From positions 1-54,502 of the forward strand of contig JANQQI010000108.1 in the NCBI GenBank assembly GCA_028285085.1: a stretch of DNA of 54,502 nucleotides, written 5' to 3'. The translations under genes were made by a program, and so were the position numbers. Each line of letters begins with the position of its first letter. The stretch's first letter is position 1. Positions 11,501 through 19,578 of this stretch are shown here, piece by piece. Origin of the DNA: Saprospiraceae bacterium (lineage in GTDB: Bacteria > Bacteroidota > Bacteroidia > Chitinophagales > Saprospiraceae). The notes beneath the pieces were generated by a model. That model worked only from the letters and a program-made list of their open reading frames with translations. It made no database searches and was not told the DNA's origin.

Positions 11501-12391
11501 GGAACGACGATGTCCGAAGTTTTCAGCTTTACAACTATCGGCGATCTGAGCATTGGGGCTGATCCCATCAATATTGAAGCTTGTATCGATGATGAGATTA
11601 GCTACAATATCTCCGTCGGAGAAGGCTATGCAGATGGTAGTACCGAAATTAGCTACAATAGTAATCCGGCTGGCTTGAGCTTTGATTTTGGTGCCACCGA
11701 TCCTAATAACGTTACACCAGGAAGTACGATTACGGCTACGCTGGATCAAATTCCTGCGGAAGATAGCTACACCATTACCTTTACTTTGGATGATGGTGTA
11801 AACAGTTCTGATGTTCAAGTGAACTTAGAAACAGCTGCTCCGCCGGCTATTCCAACGCAGTTGACCCCTTCGGACAATGCTATTGGAGTAGTGGTGACGC
11901 CGACTTTGACCTGGACAGATATTTCAACTGCTGGTAATTATACCGTTGAAATTGCCACTGATGATATCTTTGACAATGTCATCGAGTCGAATTCGGTCAC
12001 TACAAACGAGTATACTGTAACCACGCCATTGAATGAAAACACCATTTACTACTGGCGAGTAGAGGCGGGTAACGATTGTGGCAGTTCCATTACACAACCG
12101 TTCCAATTCACGACGGATATGACGGACAATGTACAAGAGCTTAATAGTGTTGAAGTTGAAGTGCGTCCAAATCCAACACAAGGTGAATTGCATGTGATTT
12201 TCTCCTCTGTTTTGAGTGGAAATGTGCAATTCGAACTATTTGCGGTCAATGGACAACGCTTACAATCTTTCACCAGCAATGGACAGAGTCAAGTGACACT
12301 TCATTTGAATGATTATGCCGCAGGCATTTACCTGCTACGTATGGTCAACGACCAAAACGTACTCACGCAAAAAGTCATTTTACAAGAGTAA
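8543..12391 (+). CDS. lysyl-endopeptidase-like secreted serine protease with FN3-like repeats, P domain and T9SS tail
   Basis: A 1282-residue exported protease. Signal peptide to about residue 20 (FAVSLSAQ). The trypsin-fold domain (about 195-450) carries a full triad: His247 in TANHCG, Asp302 in SDFTLVEF and Ser387 in GGSSGSPLF. The CTGFLINN and cysteine pattern resemble Achromobacter protease I/lysyl endopeptidases. Three fibronectin-type repeats, each containing a YYWRV..xNxCG signature, lie at about 556-650, 912-1010 and 1092-1190. A proprotein-convertase P domain (about 652-810: DLDIAHTWVGDLLITLESPSGT) interrupts them. The last 80 residues (RPNPTQGELHV...GIYLLRM) form a type A T9SS sorting domain, so it is probably surface-attached or released. 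A strong terminator follows at once. Confidence 0.92.
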   Translation: MKIKFLLLFTLIFAVSLSAQKKDNRLAQGIHPANRLDVVEMPTMDNEALLNAEMARRAPGIAPRFAENIEVNINPETHGSWEVAENGNYVWRIRIKSATAKSLNFGFTQYQMPAGGSLVIYTPDYERILGPFTPADNETHEQLWTPVIAGDEHVIEVQLPSTSRNNLALQLSYVNHDFLGFGAAAISGSCNIDVICGALDNWPQVDNYRDIIRSVAVIGTGGGTFCTGFLINNARNDCTPYFMTANHCGINAGNAASLVAYWNYENSYCREVGSSDSGAAGDGTLNDFNTGSVFRAAYAPSDFTLVEFDDPVSETANAFFAGWSNEAVAHTSAIAVHHPSTDEKRISFEDDPGLLTTYGGNSEVTDYTHVRVVDWDDGTTEGGSSGSPLFDQNKRVIGQLHGGGAACGNDLSDWYGAMSISWEGGGSANSRLRDWLDPDNTGISTLDGREQLACSFFVESNPTSIEVCSPSNSTFDITISENFAGDVTLSLETTLDGQPGASVSLGSTTVAPGGTTTLTVDLPNTVATGQYNINITGTNGGDSASSSIQVTVFASAPAVPGLMEPVDNEMSASTIPQFSWADGGIGTSYQLQVASDADFNNILNDISNIAENNYSGITLETLTTYYWRVRSTNLCGQTEWSTVFTFTTADIACSMIESGALEVVISDGPANEYTSTLEITNGGSIVDIDVIDLDIAHTWVGDLLITLESPSGTVVTLMDRPGVPNSTYGCEEDNLLLNFDDQASNSADDLENSCTEGAAYALEGTFQPNDLLSAFNGENSTGTWTLSVTDNENQDGGTLLGWNLSICTITIPSFTLTPSTMTPTACESSAPSFQLTVGSAFEGDVTLSALSVPSGIGLSFSENPVAPGTTIDVTINGMLPVGASPIVIGATDGTNESEVGVDAVIEAFPASSALNVPANAATNVPLAQNMEWSAAADANIYHLEVATDAGFTNIIVDITQGTTSYMASGLTISTTYYWRVSSGNDCGTTMSEVFSFTTIGDLSIGADPINIEACIDDEISYNISVGEGYADGSTEISYNSNPAGLSFDFGATDPNNVTPGSTITATLDQIPAEDSYTITFTLDDGVNSSDVQVNLETAAPPAIPTQLTPSDNAIGVVVTPTLTWTDISTAGNYTVEIATDDIFDNVIESNSVTTNEYTVTTPLNENTIYYWRVEAGNDCGSSITQPFQFTTDMTDNVQELNSVEVEVRPNPTQGELHVIFSSVLSGNVQFELFAVNGQRLQSFTSNGQSQVTLHLNDYAAGIYLLRMVNDQNVLTQKVILQE

Positions 12392-12416
12392 ATTTTAGTT
12401 TGTGCAAACAATACAG

Positions 12417-12455
12417 AGCGCCAATTCGAAATTCGGATTGGCGCTTTCTGCTTTT
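12417..12455 (+). terminator. intrinsic terminator after the serine protease
   Basis: A 12-bp stem (12417-12428 with 12434-12445, one G-T pair, 5-base loop) followed by TTCTGCTTTT, 26 bases after the stop codon at 12391. Confidence 0.8.
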
Positions 12456-12492
12456 AGCCCATAGGACCAAGCATCTTTCATTTTGAATTGTT

Positions 12493-12500
12493 TACATTTG
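12493..12500 (+). promoter_or_regulatory. -7 promoter element of the fumarylacetoacetase gene
   Basis: TACATTTG, a perfect TAnnTTTG element 33 bases before the ATG at 12534. The -33 element is not recognisable. Confidence 0.45.
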
Positions 12501-12533
12501 CAATCGAACTAACCAAAATGAACAACAACCTTC

Positions 12534-13805
12534 ATGAGTAAAGCCAATAATCCGAAGCTACAATCCTGGCTGGACGTTCCGGCTAATAGCGATTTCCCGA
12601 TCCAGAACATTCCTTTCGGTGTTTTCAAATACAAAAATACCGCTCCTCGACTCTGCTCTCGCATCGGCGATCAGATCATCGATTTAAATAAGGCCAACGA
12701 GCTGGGCTATTTCAGCGATTTGGAGATCCCCCGTAAGGTATTCCGACAGCCTTATCTCAACGATTTCATGGCGCTGGGGAAAGCAAAAACTTCCGCGGTA
12801 CGCGAACGCATCTCGGAGCTATTCAATAAGCGAGGTCGCAAATGGAATAGCCGGGAGATGGTTGATCATCTATGCTTTGCCGCCGATGAAGTCAAAATGT
12901 TGCTCCCAGTCAAGGTGGGCGATTATACGGATTTTTATTCCAGCATCGAACACGCCAAAAATGTTGGATCGATGTTTCGCGATCCTAAAAATGCGTTGCT
13001 TCCCAACTGGCGACATCTCCCCGTCGGTTACCACGGGCGAGCCTCCTCGATTGTGGTGTCAGGTACGCCTATTCGCCGTCCAAAAGGCCAAATGATGCCT
13101 GCGGATGCCACCAAGCCAGTCTACGGACCTTGCCGTTTGCTAGATTTTGAATTAGAGATGGCCTTCGTTATTGGTCAGCCTACCGAGTTGGGGCAAAGCG
13201 TTAGTACTGACAAAGCAGAAGATTATATTTTTGGGCTATGCCTGTTCAACGATTGGTCTGCCCGAGATTTGCAAAAATGGGAATATGTTCCTCTCGGTCC
13301 ATTTCTTGGGAAGAATTTCGCATCGACGATTTCTCCCTGGATCATTACGCTGGAAGCCCTCGAACCTTTTCGCGTAGCCGGCCCACGACAAACGCCTAAG
13401 GTCCTCCCCTACTTGCAGTATGCGGGTGAGAAAAATTACGATTTGGATCTCGAAGTTAGCATCGAATTGCCAACGGGAGAAAATCAAATTATCAGTCAAT
13501 CGAATTTCAAATACATGTACTGGAATATGTGTCAGCAATTGGCCCATCATACCGTAAATGGTTGCAATATCCAAGTCGGTGACATGTGTGCTTCCGGTAC
13601 CATTAGTGGTAAAAAACGTAGTGCCTACGGCTCTATGCTCGAATTATCTTGGCGGGGTACACGTCCATTGCCAATGCCCGATGGCAGCGAACGGAAATTT
13701 ATCCTGGATGGAGATACCATAACGCTGCGTGGATGGGGTGAGCGCGATGGGGTACGCATTGGTTTTGGAGAAGCGAGTGGTACCGTCCTCCCCGCATTAG
13801 AATAG
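12534..13805 (+). CDS. fahA: fumarylacetoacetase
   Basis: Cytosolic hydrolase for the last step of tyrosine catabolism, cleaving 4-fumarylacetoacetate to fumarate and acetoacetate. The 423 residues match full-length FAH, with the small N-terminal domain (SWLDVPANSDFPIQNIPFGVF) and the FAH barrel. Seen: DYTDFYSSIEHAKNVGSMFR (the catalytic His region), FELEMAFVIG (metal-binding acidic residues), DWSARDLQKWEYVPLGPFLG, and VGDMCASGTISG near the C-terminus. No other tyrosine-degradation gene is adjacent. It is bounded by a terminator upstream and has its own promoter-like element, so it is probably transcribed alone. Confidence 0.96.
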   Translation: MSKANNPKLQSWLDVPANSDFPIQNIPFGVFKYKNTAPRLCSRIGDQIIDLNKANELGYFSDLEIPRKVFRQPYLNDFMALGKAKTSAVRERISELFNKRGRKWNSREMVDHLCFAADEVKMLLPVKVGDYTDFYSSIEHAKNVGSMFRDPKNALLPNWRHLPVGYHGRASSIVVSGTPIRRPKGQMMPADATKPVYGPCRLLDFELEMAFVIGQPTELGQSVSTDKAEDYIFGLCLFNDWSARDLQKWEYVPLGPFLGKNFASTISPWIITLEALEPFRVAGPRQTPKVLPYLQYAGEKNYDLDLEVSIELPTGENQIISQSNFKYMYWNMCQQLAHHTVNGCNIQVGDMCASGTISGKKRSAYGSMLELSWRGTRPLPMPDGSERKFILDGDTITLRGWGERDGVRIGFGEASGTVLPALE

Positions 13806-13895
13806 TGTATTTTTTCGGATTGAGGTGAATTTTATTTTTGTATTTGAAAAAGTCTTATCTTTAAGGAACTGTTAGTAAAGTGCAAGGAACACACT

Positions 13896-14465
13896 TTGTC
13901 CATCAAAAACTATATCAAAAATCTTCGTCGATTTCGTGTCTGGCACCGATTCTTGGGTACTAGCCTCGCAATCTTCCTTTTCATCAGTGCAGTGACTGGC
14001 GTCTTGTTGTCACTGAAGAAGGACGTCCATTTCATTCAACCATCGACTATCAAAGGAGAAGTACGGGATGATTTAGATGCCTGGCTCAGCGTGCAGCAGC
14101 TGGATTCCATTGCGCGTCAGGCACTCTCCGCGGCCCACCCTGATCAGGCTGATAACCCGGTCAATCGAATAGATGTACGTCCGTCCAAAGGGATGGCAAA
14201 AGTATTATTTAAAAAAGGGTATTGGGAAGTACAGTTGGATGGTACAAATGGAAAAGTACTTTCTATAGCCAAACGGCATTCAGACTGGATTGAAGCATTA
14301 CACGATGGATCGATTGTTTCCGATTGGTTCAAACTGACTTCGATGAATATCCTGGGCTGGGGGCTGATCATTTTACTCTGCAGTGGTCTTTGGCTTTGGT
14401 ATGGTCCAAGGAAAGTTCGAGCATTAAAGAAGCGTCCCGCCGACTCCGAAAAAGTCAGTCCCTAA
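13896..14465 (+). CDS. PepSY-associated membrane protein
   Basis: A 189-residue inner-membrane protein with an N-terminal helix (about 20-40: FLGTSLAIFLFISAVTGVLLSL), a periplasmic PepSY-like segment, and a second helix (about 150-172: MNILGWGLIILLCSGLWLWYGP). RFRVWHRFLGTSLAIFLFISAVTGVLL is not quoted in full but resembles the start of PepSY-TM proteins linked to iron reduction or siderophore use. It is much shorter than the classic 370-500-residue four-helix family, so it is a minimal version. The start is TTG at 13896 with AAGGAA just upstream; no ATG lies nearby in frame. It converges with the next gene, their ends overlapping by three to four bases. Confidence 0.75.
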   Translation: MSIKNYIKNLRRFRVWHRFLGTSLAIFLFISAVTGVLLSLKKDVHFIQPSTIKGEVRDDLDAWLSVQQLDSIARQALSAAHPDQADNPVNRIDVRPSKGMAKVLFKKGYWEVQLDGTNGKVLSIAKRHSDWIEALHDGSIVSDWFKLTSMNILGWGLIILLCSGLWLWYGPRKVRALKKRPADSEKVSP

Positions 14466-15703
14466 TTGTCATAGATCACAATTCGCTTCGTCTCTTTCTC
14501 CCCTTCATTTTCTAACATCAAGCAGTAAACGCCCGCAGGCAAAGCACCGACATCAATAAAATACGTTCGCCGTTGACCGCCTTGAAGCGCTGCCACCGGT
14601 AATTCTTGGCCCGAAAGCGTAAATAGACTAAAGGTATAATCGAGATCTTTTTCGGTATAAACATTCAAAATACCTGTGGTTGGATTAGGAAAAACGGTGA
14701 CCTGACTATCATCGGTAGGAATTGATGTTTCTACACCGTAGCGCCGATTTTCTAGTACAAAACGCATCAAGGCAATCTGCCCTTTAGTAAACACATGCTT
14801 GCAATCCGAATAATCCATGTGATTTTCGATCATATCGGGCAGATCATCATCTTTGCAGGTATCCTTATCATAATTACAATCTGTATGCGCGTCTTCCGCT
14901 GGCGGTGTGTCCTCTACACCATCATCATCTTCGCACTCACCGTCTCCCCAAACGTGCCGCAAGCCTAAATAATGCCCCGCTTCGTGGACCATGATACGGC
15001 CGTCGGACTCAAAGTCTCCATCCTGATAGCGTCCAAAATACTGGTAATCCATCACCACACCCTGATAGGCCGGATTGGGATTTTGTAGATCGGGCCAATT
15101 GCTCAATTCAGGGGGCGGATACGCCCAGCCCCGCAAGCCACCAATTAGGTCACAGACCCAAATATTGAGATAACGGTCTGCATCCCAAGGATCACTCCCA
15201 CCCCATTGCGAAAACTTTACATGATTCGGTAGAATCAAGGTATCGGGAATAACTGCCCAATCAAAAATCGTATCACTAGGCACACGAATGACTTCGATTA
15301 AATCAAATTCGATGCGTGCATCGCCCACGATATCTTCAAATTCCGGGCGAACCGTTCCGACTTCTGCATTGCGGTTACGAAAATCGGCGTTGAGAATATC
15401 CATCTGATTCTGGATACGCTCCTGAGAGATATTGTGCTCGAGTTCAGACCAAACCACGTGGATCACAACCGGGATACGGTAAATTTGCTCATCATTACGT
15501 GCCGCGGCTCGGGGGTGATTCGCGAAGCGCGCGGCCGCCTGGAAGAGATTTTCAGTGGCCTGCCAGTATTCTGGATCACTTTGCTGCAGCGCCTGGCAGG
15601 CCAGAGAATAGCCACAAGGCTCCGCCTCATCCTGAGCCCAAAGGACTTGATGATTGAGTACAAAAAACAAAAGCAGGCATGAAAAGTAAGTTAATCGCTT
15701 CAT
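14462..15703 (-). CDS. secreted M43-family (pappalysin-like) zinc metalloprotease with T9SS tail
   Basis: A 413-residue exported metzincin. Signal peptide to about residue 23 (FVLNHQVLWAQ). The extended zinc motif HEAGHYLGLRH occupies residues 240-250, with ligands His240, His244 and His250 and catalytic Glu241. A downstream HMDYSDC fits the Met-turn, and several cysteines between suit the ulilysin/cytophagalysin group. The last 85 residues (VFPNPTTGILNVY...GVYCLML) are a type A T9SS sorting domain. No separate prodomain is obvious beyond the first 90 residues. Probable role: extracellular proteolysis. Confidence 0.92.
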   Translation of the reverse strand: MKRLTYFSCLLLFFVLNHQVLWAQDEAEPCGYSLACQALQQSDPEYWQATENLFQAAARFANHPRAAARNDEQIYRIPVVIHVVWSELEHNISQERIQNQMDILNADFRNRNAEVGTVRPEFEDIVGDARIEFDLIEVIRVPSDTIFDWAVIPDTLILPNHVKFSQWGGSDPWDADRYLNIWVCDLIGGLRGWAYPPPELSNWPDLQNPNPAYQGVVMDYQYFGRYQDGDFESDGRIMVHEAGHYLGLRHVWGDGECEDDDGVEDTPPAEDAHTDCNYDKDTCKDDDLPDMIENHMDYSDCKHVFTKGQIALMRFVLENRRYGVETSIPTDDSQVTVFPNPTTGILNVYTEKDLDYTFSLFTLSGQELPVAALQGGQRRTYFIDVGALPAGVYCLMLENEGEKETKRIVIYDN

Positions 15704-15788
15704 GTTTTCATAATAGACCTATTTCCTTACAAATTCCACTTTAAGACAAATGGTATCCGTACAGCAGACGACATCTGAAAATCTATTT

Positions 15789-16808
15789 TTAAAAATAAAT
15801 GGGATGAAAGCGCACATTCCCCAGCGTATTTACTTCTAAGGCAGGAGCTGGTATTTTTATAATATTCAAAACACTAAAAATCGTCTTCAACCATCTACTT
15901 TTTGTCTTGATCCTGGATAAATCAATATCCAGAGATAAATAGAATTGTTGATAACGAGGAAAAATATCATCATCTAAACGATACAAAATGCCATCGTCAT
16001 CTGTCCATTCATTTTCAAAACCACCGTACATATTCTGAGCACCGTATCCAACGGCCACATTGAGCCAGGGCGGTAACTTACTATCCGATTTTGCAAAAAA
16101 CGCATGCAGATTAATGGATGCCCAAATCGTCTGCCCGTTATAATCTTTAATAAAGGTTTCCGGGAATTGGCGGCCAAAGAGCTCATCGGCACGCTCACTG
16201 AGTAACATACTCCGTCCACCATCCACCGAACGAACACGATAATCGGGATAACTGGGACGAGTCGATGATACCTTAAGCAGGATGCGCTGCTCTCCCCAGG
16301 CTAGTTGTTGGCCCGCAAAGATAGCACAACCGGCCGTATTGAATGCGATATCCGGTACCGAGAAGCCCCATTTGGCAGAGTGCGCATCCAAAATCTCAAT
16401 GGATGCCTGAAATAAGCTCCCCATTGCTACGCCCAGCCAAATCGATGGTCGTTCCTTCATTCCTGTCCACCTTGCCCCCTGATAGATATAATGGCTTTCC
16501 ATATAAGCCGTAAAGGCATGCCCCATTTTGTCCATATCGTGCCACTCCCCCAAGTCATTAAAAAACTGAAATCGACTCCGCTCAAAATCCGCGTACCAGA
16601 TTTCGTTCAAGCCGATCATGACGCCAGTATAAGTCAAGGCACCCGCTCCGGCAGAAGTCCAAAAACGAACCGGGTGCAGGCTATCGGGACGCTCCAGGAA
16701 GTGTAATCCGACATCGTCCTGAGCGATTGCCATTGGCAAGGTGCCCCAAAACACGAGTAGTGCAATGGTCATCCGAAATCGATCAAGGGAAAAATTAGCC
16801 AAGGTCAA
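15789..16808 (-). CDS. DUF2279-family exported protein
   Basis: A 339-residue protein of the DUF2279 (YfiM-like) family, function unknown. Seen: a signal sequence ending LPMAIAQ, an amphipathic region, then the hallmark WHDMDKMGHAFTAYMESH (about 95-112) and further hydrophobic segments (WLGVAMGSLFQASIEILDA). The C-terminal 100 residues look like beta strands. The long start is TTG at 16808, which supplies arginines for the signal n-region; an in-frame ATG at 16772 gives a protein 12 residues shorter but with an uncharged n-region. Which is used is undecided. Confidence 0.75.
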   Translation of the reverse strand: MTLANFSLDRFRMTIALLVFWGTLPMAIAQDDVGLHFLERPDSLHPVRFWTSAGAGALTYTGVMIGLNEIWYADFERSRFQFFNDLGEWHDMDKMGHAFTAYMESHYIYQGARWTGMKERPSIWLGVAMGSLFQASIEILDAHSAKWGFSVPDIAFNTAGCAIFAGQQLAWGEQRILLKVSSTRPSYPDYRVRSVDGGRSMLLSERADELFGRQFPETFIKDYNGQTIWASINLHAFFAKSDSKLPPWLNVAVGYGAQNMYGGFENEWTDDDGILYRLDDDIFPRYQQFYLSLDIDLSRIKTKSRWLKTIFSVLNIIKIPAPALEVNTLGNVRFHPIYF

Positions 16809-16836
16809 TGGATTGGTTAAGTGTTAAAATTTACGG

Positions 16837-16844
16837 CAAAAATA
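16837..16844 (-). promoter_or_regulatory. -7 element upstream of the DUF2279 gene
   Basis: Read on the minus strand, TATTTTTG is a perfect TAnnTTTG, placed 29 bases before the TTG start. No good -33 match. Confidence 0.35.
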
Positions 16845-16979
16845 TCATAATTTTAGAAGCTTTTAGATGTGAGGCCTCTAAGCCTTCACTTCGTCTAGAA
16901 TTTAGGGTTTTCAATCGAATTCCCTCAACTCTACCACGGTTTTGTCTGTTTTACACCAAAATATTAAACGTACTTGATC

Positions 16980-17795
16980 ATGAAACAAAACAAATTATTA
17001 ACCTTTGGGATCATCGCGATGTTCGGTCTTATCTTGATTCTGTCGCTTTCCAATAGTATTTTCTTAACCATTGATCCCGGATATAAAGGTGTTCTCTTCA
17101 AACGTTTCGGCGGAGGATTGGACAAAACCTCCATTTACGGCCAAGGTTTCCATGTCATTGCCCCTTGGAATAAAATGTTCATCTACGATGTTCGAATCAA
17201 CGAAGGACTAGAAACAATGGAAGTACTTTCAAAGAATGGTTTGAATATTAAAGTAGAATTGTCTTATCGTTTCCAGCCTGAGGCTAGTAAGATCGGGTTT
17301 TTACACGATGAAATTGGCGCAGATTATTTAAAACGTATTCTCATACCCGAAATTCGTTCTGCCACACGGGAAGTCATTGGTAAATATCTACCCGAAGAGC
17401 TTTACTCGAGCAAACGTGAAGCTATACAGGATGAGATCTTCACTCGGACCTCCGAAGCGGTTGGGGCTAAACATTTAGTACTCGATGCTATTTTGATCCG
17501 GGAAGTGGTGTTGCCAGAAACCCTCCAGGCAGCTATCGAACGCAAACTGAAAGAAGAGCAATCTTCGCTGGAGTATGAATTCCGTCTTGAGAAGGAACGC
17601 AAAGAGGCTGAGCGTAAGGTGATCGAAGCACGTGCAAAAGCCGAAGCGAACGAGATTCTAAACGCCAGTTTGAGCGATCGTATTTTGCGCGACAAGGGTA
17701 TTGAAGCGACTTTGGAGTTAGCAAACTCTCCAAATTCAAAAATAGTCATTGTTGGTGGCGGTGATGAAGGCTTACCCTTGATACTAGGTAACTAA
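16980..17795 (+). CDS. prohibitin-like SPFH-domain protein
   Basis: Membrane-anchored SPFH/band-7 protein of 271 residues, the usual prohibitin length. One N-terminal helix (about 8-30: FGIIAMFGLILILSLSNSIFL), the SPFH fold (about 32-190, with IDPGYKGVLFKRFGG), then a charged coiled coil (about 185-235, REVVLPETLQAAIERKLKEE) and a short C-terminus. The family forms ring-like membrane scaffolds often tied to FtsH-type proteolysis; no protease gene is adjacent here. I chose the ATG at 16980 over an in-frame TTG two codons earlier. A strong terminator follows. Confidence 0.9.
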   Translation: MKQNKLLTFGIIAMFGLILILSLSNSIFLTIDPGYKGVLFKRFGGGLDKTSIYGQGFHVIAPWNKMFIYDVRINEGLETMEVLSKNGLNIKVELSYRFQPEASKIGFLHDEIGADYLKRILIPEIRSATREVIGKYLPEELYSSKREAIQDEIFTRTSEAVGAKHLVLDAILIREVVLPETLQAAIERKLKEEQSSLEYEFRLEKERKEAERKVIEARAKAEANEILNASLSDRILRDKGIEATLELANSPNSKIVIVGGGDEGLPLILGN

Positions 17796-17832
17796 TCATG
17801 CTGTAATTGAAATATTATAGTTAACCAAAAAG

Positions 17833-17873
17833 AAAAATGGAAGAGCGAATAAATCGCGTCTTCCATTTTTTTT
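17833..17873 (+). terminator. intrinsic terminator after the prohibitin-like gene
   Basis: Arms AAAATGGAAGAGCG and CGCGTCTTCCATTTT pair (one bulge) around a short loop and run into TTTTTTTT. It lies about 40 bases after the stop codon. Confidence 0.85.
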
Positions 17874-17970
17874 AGGAGTTTGGTTAAAACTATCTTGAAG
17901 TGAATATCACTTTTTGGTTTATCAGTTTGTCTAAAATTGATTTTCAGATTACAGCAAATCAAATCAGTTC

Positions 17971-18507
17971 TTAGTCCAATACTCGCCGAGCGAACAAAAT
18001 CCGCGGCCGCCAGTAATCTGATTTTGAGACATTTTGTACCATCACCCCGCGCGAAGATGTGCTATGGATGACTTCAATCCCCGCTCGGGTATGCTCCGTT
18101 ACTAAAGCTACATGAGTCATCTTCCGTCCTTTTCCAAAGAACAGTAAATCTCCTTTCTGTACCGAAGAGACTTTAATGGATCGACCTTGCTTGGCCTGCA
18201 TTTTGGAGCTAGCCGATAAGTTTACATCGAATTTTTTATATACATAGCCCGTAAAACCCGAACAGTCAAAGCCTTTGGGATTCTTTCCACCGTAGCGATA
18301 CGGAACGCCAACGTAGCGTTTGGCGTAAGCGACTACCTCATCTGCCAACACATTAGAAGGGCCACTTTTCGTAATCTTTTCGGGAGTACGTCCATTCGCC
18401 CGACTAGGGTTACGTACCGGACCAGCTTGATAACTGGACGAGCAGGCATTCAGTAAAATTGCCAGAAGGCCCAACAACATAAACGATAATCCAACGTTCT
18501 TATTCAT
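17971..18507 (-). CDS. NlpC/P60 (C40) cell-wall peptidase lipoprotein
   Basis: A 178-residue lipoprotein predicted to cut peptide stems of peptidoglycan. The lipobox LLNAC places the acylated cysteine at residue 22. The NlpC/P60 domain fills the rest, with catalytic Cys82 in GFDCSGF, His132 in MTHVALV and the third polar residue His148 in EVIHSTS. The arrangement and length match E. coli Spr/MepS-type proteins. Residues 23-52 form a polar linker from the membrane. It is followed on the plus strand by a terminator pointing the other way and has no obvious operon partner. Confidence 0.93.
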   Translation of the reverse strand: MNKNVGLSFMLLGLLAILLNACSSSYQAGPVRNPSRANGRTPEKITKSGPSNVLADEVVAYAKRYVGVPYRYGGKNPKGFDCSGFTGYVYKKFDVNLSASSKMQAKQGRSIKVSSVQKGDLLFFGKGRKMTHVALVTEHTRAGIEVIHSTSSRGVMVQNVSKSDYWRPRILFARRVLD

Positions 18508-18595
18508 ATTGAAAAGCTTTACAACTCGTTGTTTTCAGGTTAGTTAATAGGGTTATTATTTATCTTTAAAAAGATACTATTGGCAGCGAGCTGGG

Positions 18596-18623
18596 CGGCA
18601 GAATCTCATTCTGCCGTTTTTTT
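18596..18623 (+). terminator. plus-strand intrinsic terminator without an upstream plus-strand gene
   Basis: CGGCAGAAT/ATTCTGCCG form a 9-bp perfect stem (18596-18604, 18608-18616) with a 3-base loop and seven T's on the plus strand. The minus strand has no T-run. Both flanking genes are on the minus strand. Confidence 0.65.
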
Positions 18624-18693
18624 ATACCCGCGCTTACCCTCTGAGGTTGCACTTTAGCAGGTGAATTTTGAAACGTCTGAGCCTTGTGGATTA

Positions 18694-19473
18694 TTATGAA
18701 TGGAGCGAAAAGGCATCGCGATCGTTGAGAAATCCCATTTTTTCGCGAAAATGCTGCAAATCTGAGCGGGAAAGTGTAACGGTATGAATTTGTTCGGTTT
18801 GTGTCAAATGACATAATGCTTGACCCGCAAAATCTAGGGCCATCGAATCCCCCGCATAGTCAATATCATTGCCATCTTGCCCAACCCGATTGACGCCAAT
18901 GACGTAAGCCAGGTTCTCAATCGCGCGCGCGGGCAATAAAGCTTGCCAAGCCTGGCGCCGGCGCGCTGGGAAGTTCGCGACATACATTAACAGATCGTAA
19001 TCTTCTGTATTTCGGCTCCATACTGGAAACCGTAGATCGTAGCAAATTAAGGGGCAGATGCGCCAGCCGCGCCATTTAATCATCAGGCGCTCTCGCCCGG
19101 CTTCGTAATGGCGATGTTCGTCGGCCAAAGTGAACAAATGGCGCTTATCGTAAGTGAAGAATTGCCCATCAGGTTGGGCCCAAATTAACCGATTATAGTA
19201 TTTTCCTTTGTCATTACGGATGATAAGACTCCCTGTGACGGCTGCTTTAAGCTGTGCCGCCATCTCCAGCATCCATTGCACGCTTGGCCCCGACATCGGC
19301 TCGGCCAGCTGAGCCGGTGCCATACTGAAACCGGTCGTAAACATTTCAGGTAAGATCACGACATCGGTTTGTCCAGTCAGTGATTGCAATTTTTGCTGAA
19401 ACATTTCCAGATTAGCCTTAGGATTTTCCCAGTGCAAAATGGATTGAACGAGTGTACAACGGAGCTGTCCCAT
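18694..19473 (-). CDS. nitrilase-superfamily amidase (omega-amidase/YafV-like)
   Basis: A 259-residue cytosolic hydrolase. The catalytic triad is complete: Glu43 in ILPEMFTTGF, Lys110 in TYDKRHLF and Cys144 in PLICYDLRFP. MFTTGFSM and the short length place it near the omega-amidase (Nit2/YafV) branch, which hydrolyses alpha-ketoglutaramate or alpha-ketosuccinamate to the keto acid and ammonia. The exact substrate is an inference. It starts 30 bases downstream of the rplY terminator, so it probably depends on a separate promoter. Confidence 0.9.
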   Translation of the reverse strand: MGQLRCTLVQSILHWENPKANLEMFQQKLQSLTGQTDVVILPEMFTTGFSMAPAQLAEPMSGPSVQWMLEMAAQLKAAVTGSLIIRNDKGKYYNRLIWAQPDGQFFTYDKRHLFTLADEHRHYEAGRERLMIKWRGWRICPLICYDLRFPVWSRNTEDYDLLMYVANFPARRRQAWQALLPARAIENLAYVIGVNRVGQDGNDIDYAGDSMALDFAGQALCHLTQTEQIHTVTLSRSDLQHFREKMGFLNDRDAFSLHS

Positions 19474-19503
19474 ATTGATTGATTCGAGCGAGTAAAGAGG
19501 AAC

Positions 19504-19535
19504 AAAAAAAGCACAAGCCAGATAGCTTGTGCTTT
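19504..19535 (-). terminator. rplY terminator
   Basis: GCACAAGC/GCTTGTGC, extended by flanking A-T pairs to 11 bp, 6-base loop, followed on the minus strand by a T-run. It lies about 45 bases after the rplY stop. Confidence 0.85.
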
Positions 19536-19578
19536 AAAATTATGAAAAAGTATTTTAATTCGTCAGAAAAGAAGATTA

